A DNA stretch of 64,000 bases from Warburgia ugandensis. Lineage: Eukaryota > Streptophyta > Magnoliopsida > Canellales > Canellaceae. The first letter of the stretch is position 1; each line of letters starts with the position of its first letter. The translations under genes were made by a program, and so were the position numbers. Below are positions 60,606 to 64,000 of this stretch, in pieces. Location of the stretch: positions 7,908,001-7,972,000 of the forward strand of contig CP141135.1 of the NCBI GenBank assembly GCA_035236585.1, in the 5' to 3' direction. The notes under the pieces were generated by a model. That model ran no database searches. It was not told the DNA's origin and saw only the letters and a program-made list of their open reading frames with translations.

Positions 60606-60941
60606 AGTCCCACTTATCAAACTCATTATCCATGTGGAACCTGTGCAGCCAACTGAGTTGATCTCAGTTCCTATGATGATCCAAATGTTGCACAATAATC
60701 CAGAAGAAAAACATTACACAGAAGCATAATGGCCATGCATGGTCCCCCAATGTCCTGATAAACACAGAACCACGATCAATCAGAGTTCACGGAACCGGTG
60801 CGGGGCCAACGCTTCAAAAGAGAGAACATTGTGGATTTGAGATTAAGGCGACCGAGGGTTGCAACACTACCATATTCCGTATTTCTCCAGAGGAACACAT
60901 GATCTAGGAAATTTTTACAGAGACAAGTTCACAGTTAAGGT
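60606..60941. other. Intergenic, no gene seen
   Basis: About 340 bases of unremarkable sequence between the SINE and the hairpin array. Confidence 0.4.
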
Positions 60942-61290
60942 GCCAGCCGGCAAGGGGGAAGTTGAAGATGATTCTATTATTTCTTTCTTACAAATGAATA
61001 TGCATTTGTATATTAGTTTGTGAGGAAGAAATGAGAATCATCTCCAGCTTCTTAAAAGATGGCAACCCTTGTATCAGGTAGCCAGCCGACAAGGGGGAAG
61101 TTGAAGATGATTCTATTATTTCTTTCTTACAAATAAATATGCATTTGTATATTAGTTTGTGAGGGAGAAATGAAAATCATCTTCAGCTTCTTAAAATATG
61201 GCCACCCTTGCGTCAGGTAGCCAGCCGGCAAGGGTGAAGCTGAAGATGATTTTAATGATTTTAATGAAAATCATCTTTAGCTTTTAAAAC
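60942..61290. repeat. Tandem 139-bp hairpin repeats (two full, one shortened)
   Basis: Units 60,942-61,080 and 61,081-61,219 are each 139 bases and begin GCCAGCCG(G/A)CAAGG. A third starts at 61,220 but has lost most of its centre. Each unit folds back: in unit 1, GAAGTTGAAGATGATTCT (60,958) pairs with AGAATCATCTCCAGCTTC (ending 61,051), and pairing continues inward (TTTCTTTCTTACAAA with GTTTGTGAGGAAGAAA). Unit 2 folds at 61,097-61,190. Unit 3 folds at 61,236-61,285, with arms intact and a short loop. They look like MITE-type or miRNA-precursor-like foldbacks; no transcription evidence exists here. Confidence 0.85.
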
Positions 61291-61310
61291 TATGGCAACC
61301 CCAACATGAC

Positions 61311-64000
61311 ATGAATCGAAATCTGAAATTCGCTCAAGCTAGGGCGTTCCCCATAAGCGACGCCGCATTGGATCCGGATGCGGTGAAAAATAGGCAAGGG
61401 TTGCTAGGGCGTTCTCCCGAAGCGACGCGCTACATCGGATCCGGGTGTAGTGAAAAATGGGCAAGGGCTGCTAGAGCGTCCCCTCGGAAGCGACGCGCCG
61501 CATCGAACCAGTGCGGTGAAAAGTGGACATGGGTTCATACCATGGAGGTCGAGAAAGGCGATAGTAAATAGGGAATCTCCAAATCATAAGATTCGCATCG
61601 CTACATGGAATATAGGGACATTGACAGTAAGAGTTTGGAGTTAGTAGACACGATAAAACGTAGGAGAGTCAACATCGCTTGTATCCAAGAAACCAAGTGG
61701 AAAGGGGCTAAAGCTAGAGAAATAGATGGGTATAAATTATGGTACGTAGGAAAGGAAAATAATAGAAATGGCGTAGGAATAATAGTGGATAAGGAATTAA
61801 AGGATAAAGTTGTGGACGTTAAAAGAATCAGTGATAGAATTATAATAATAAAAATGATTCTAGGAGAGCGGATTATAAATATTATAAGTGCATATGCACC
61901 ACAAGTAGAGGCTACAAGATATAATTAAGAGACAGTTTTGGGAAGATATGGAGGGAGTCATACAAGAAATTCCCAATGCGAGGGAATATTTATAGGAGCA
62001 GACTTAAATGGCCATGTAGGAAAAGATAAGGAAGGATATGATAGAATACACGGAGGGTATGGTATAGGTGAACGAAATGAGATGGGGGAAAATATCCTCG
62101 ATTTTGCTTTGTCATATAACCTATCCATTGCAAATACACTCTTTAAGAAGAGGGATGAACACTTAATAACCTTTAAAAGTGGACTTCATAAAAGCCAAAT
62201 AGACTTTTTTCTACTTAGGAATAATGAACGATCTATATGTAAGGATTGTAAGGTGATACCCGGTGAGAGTTTAACCTCACAACATAGGTTAATGGTTATG
62301 GATATTCATATCAAAAGATGGAGTAAAAGAACTGAACTTAATACGCATCCAAAAACTAAGTGGTGGAACTTAAAAGGAGAGAAAATAACCTCATTCAAAA
62401 ATAAGTTGATGGTAGAAGGAAATTGGAATTATGAAATGTATAAATACCATGTGGACTAATATGGCTGAGTCCATTAAGAAAGTGGGAAAAGATGTCTTAG
62501 GAGTAACTAAAGGTAAAAGGCTAATAGCAAAGGAAACATGGTGGTGGAATGAAACAGTCAAAAAGCTATTAAAGAAAAAGCGAATGCATTTTAAAGTATG
62601 GCGGAAGATTAGAAATAATGAAAACTATGAACAATATAAGAATGCTAAAAACGTTGCTAAGAGAATAGTAAGTGAGGCTAAACTTAAAGCATATGATGAG
62701 CTCTATAATAGACTAGGAACAAGAGAAGGTGAGAAAGATGTGTTTAAACTTGCAAAGGTAAGAGAACGAAGAGTAAGGACTTGGAGCATGTTAGGAGCAT
62801 TAGAAGCGATGTTCAAAGGGTATTAGTCAAAGACGCAGAGATCAAACAAAGGTGGGAAATATACTTCCAAAAATTGTTAAATGACAATGGCCCTGAGAAT
62901 ATAGGGATTGAAAATACTATAAATCTAAATAACACCTGGATATTATAGATATGAACGTAGGATTAGAATGCTTGAAGTAAAAGAGGCCTTGAGAAAGATG
63001 AAATCAGGAAAGGCCATGGGGCCTGATGGTATACCAATAGAGGTTTGGAAGCATATGGGAGATATTGGGGTAGTTTGGTTGACCAAGTTGTTTAACAAGA
63101 TTATAAAATCAAAGAAAATGCCTAATGAGTGGAGGAAAAGCTCTATTGTACCAATCTATAAGAATAAAGGAGACATTCAGAGCCGCACTAATTATCGAGG
63201 ATCAAACTTATGAGCCACACCATGAAACTTTTTGAAAGAGTCATTGAGAAGAGGCTACGACATGAAACAAGTGTATCGGAGAATCGGTTTGGTTTCATGC
63301 CCTGGGAGGTCTACCATGGAAGCTATTTTCTTACTAAGACAATTAGTAGAGAAATATAGGGAGAGGAGAAAAGACCTACACATGGTCTTTATTGACTTAG
63401 AGAAGGCTTATGATAGAGTCCCTAGAGAGTTAATATGGAGGGTGTTAGGTGTTAAAGGGGTTTCTCGGGGTATATAGACATAATTAAAGATATGTATGAG
63501 GGAGTCAGTAACAAATGTTAAGACCACTAGTGGCGTGGTAGTGATTTTCCGTCACCTTTGTCGGATTGCACCAAGGATCGGCATTGAGACGATACCTGCA
63601 CACAATAGTTATGGATGAGTGAACAAATCATCTGCATGAGGAGATTCCCCAGTGCATGCTATTTGCGAGACGATATAGTCCTACTTGATGAGACAAGGGA
63701 GGGTGTCAACATAAAGCTAGAGCCATGGAGAGAAGCATTAGAATCGAAAGGATTTAAAATTAGCCGAACTAAGACGAATATATGGAATGTAATTTTAGCA
63801 AGGAGAGTAGGAGTGGAGCACCGGTCAAGATTGATAACCAAGAGGTCCCCATGAGAGACCACTTCCGATACTTAGGATCATTGATCCATGAGAGTGGAGA
63901 GATTGAGAGGGAGGTTACCCGAGAGAATCCAAGCGGGTTGGAACAAATGGAGATGTGCATCGGGGTTTTATGTGATCGGCGGGTGCCACTCAAACTAAAG
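61311..64000 (+). mobile_element. RTE-clade LINE, 5' part, runs off window
   Basis: Starts with a GC-rich 5' region containing three 64-67 base tandem units (61,339-61,535). The polyprotein begins near 61,590 with the APE-type endonuclease: IRIATWNIGTLT, then ACIQETKWKG and, in another frame, ISAYAPQVE and FIGADLNGHVGKD. Reverse transcriptase follows from about 62,960: [55 protein letters not shown] and [20 protein letters not shown]. At least five frameshifts and stops divide it into frames of 79-173 codons, so it is inactive, but it is the only copy here with endonuclease and 5' region. The 3' end lies beyond 64,000. Confidence 0.95.
61339..61535 (+). repeat. CpG-rich tandem repeats in the RTE 5' region
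   Basis: Three units start GCTAGGGCG, GCTAGGGCG and GCTAGAGCG at 61,339, 61,403 and 61,470. Each has AAGCGACG(C) in the first half and a GGTGAAAA-like core (TAGTGAAAA in the second unit) followed by a GGCAAGGG-like run in the second half. They are much richer in CpG than the surrounding DNA. By position they form the 5' UTR or promoter of the LINE. Confidence 0.85.

Noticed and set aside
60942-61290. CRISPR-like array
   Set aside because: Units are contiguous 139-base tandem copies without unique spacers, and the genome is plant nuclear.
61311-61644. Basic 86- and 64-codon frames rich in Arg and Ala
   Set aside because: They lie in the CpG-rich tandem repeats of the LINE 5' region and do not match the endonuclease frame.

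Overview
This window is nuclear DNA from a flowering plant. The genes have many introns with plant-type GT-AG borders (one GC-AG), their proteins match angiosperm families closely, and the intergenic DNA is AT-rich and full of plant retroelements: RTE-clade LINEs, L1-type LINE pieces, Copia LTR remnants, an Au-like tRNA-derived SINE family and MITE-like elements. I cannot name the species from sequence alone.

Layout, left to right. 0-3.5 kb: decayed transposon sequence (an LTR-like end, an RTE 3' fragment, a Copia-like 3' end, a SINE). 3,984-15,701 (+): a complete 15-exon ATR kinase gene; the exon chain I traced is in frame and gives 2,742 residues. 16-20 kb: AT-rich spacer with an L1 LINE fragment and a perfect 33-bp inverted repeat. 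20,041-21,178 (+): a broken ornithine decarboxylase (ODC) copy. 25,895-27,172 (+): an intact, intronless ODC gene. 27-36 kb: spacer with a SINE, an RTE fragment and a 397-bp MITE-like element. 35,975-42,362 (-): a complete nine-exon bifunctional nuclease (BBD family) gene, 327 residues, with an RTE LINE and a SINE fragment in introns. 43-49 kb: spacer with a long CT microsatellite, four SINE copies and a diverged duplicate of the 3' end of the next gene. 49,563-59,357 (-): a complete seven-exon AKRP-type plastid ankyrin gene, 441 residues, whose 4.9-kb intron holds two Copia LTRs in opposite orientation plus an RNase H fragment. 60-64 kb: a SINE with a perfect target-site duplication, three tandem hairpin repeats, then the 5' part of another RTE LINE running off the window.

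The four functional genes are unrelated: DNA-damage signalling (ATR), polyamine synthesis (ODC), stress/defence nuclease (BBD) and plastid and embryo development (AKRP). They are ordinary single genes, not an operon or cluster. The unusual content is structural: inverted LTRs inside an essential gene's intron, a duplication carrying reciprocal SINE insertions, tandem foldbacks, and a template-switch-like palindrome. I found no convincing new multi-gene system. Exon borders were read by eye and may be off by a base or two.
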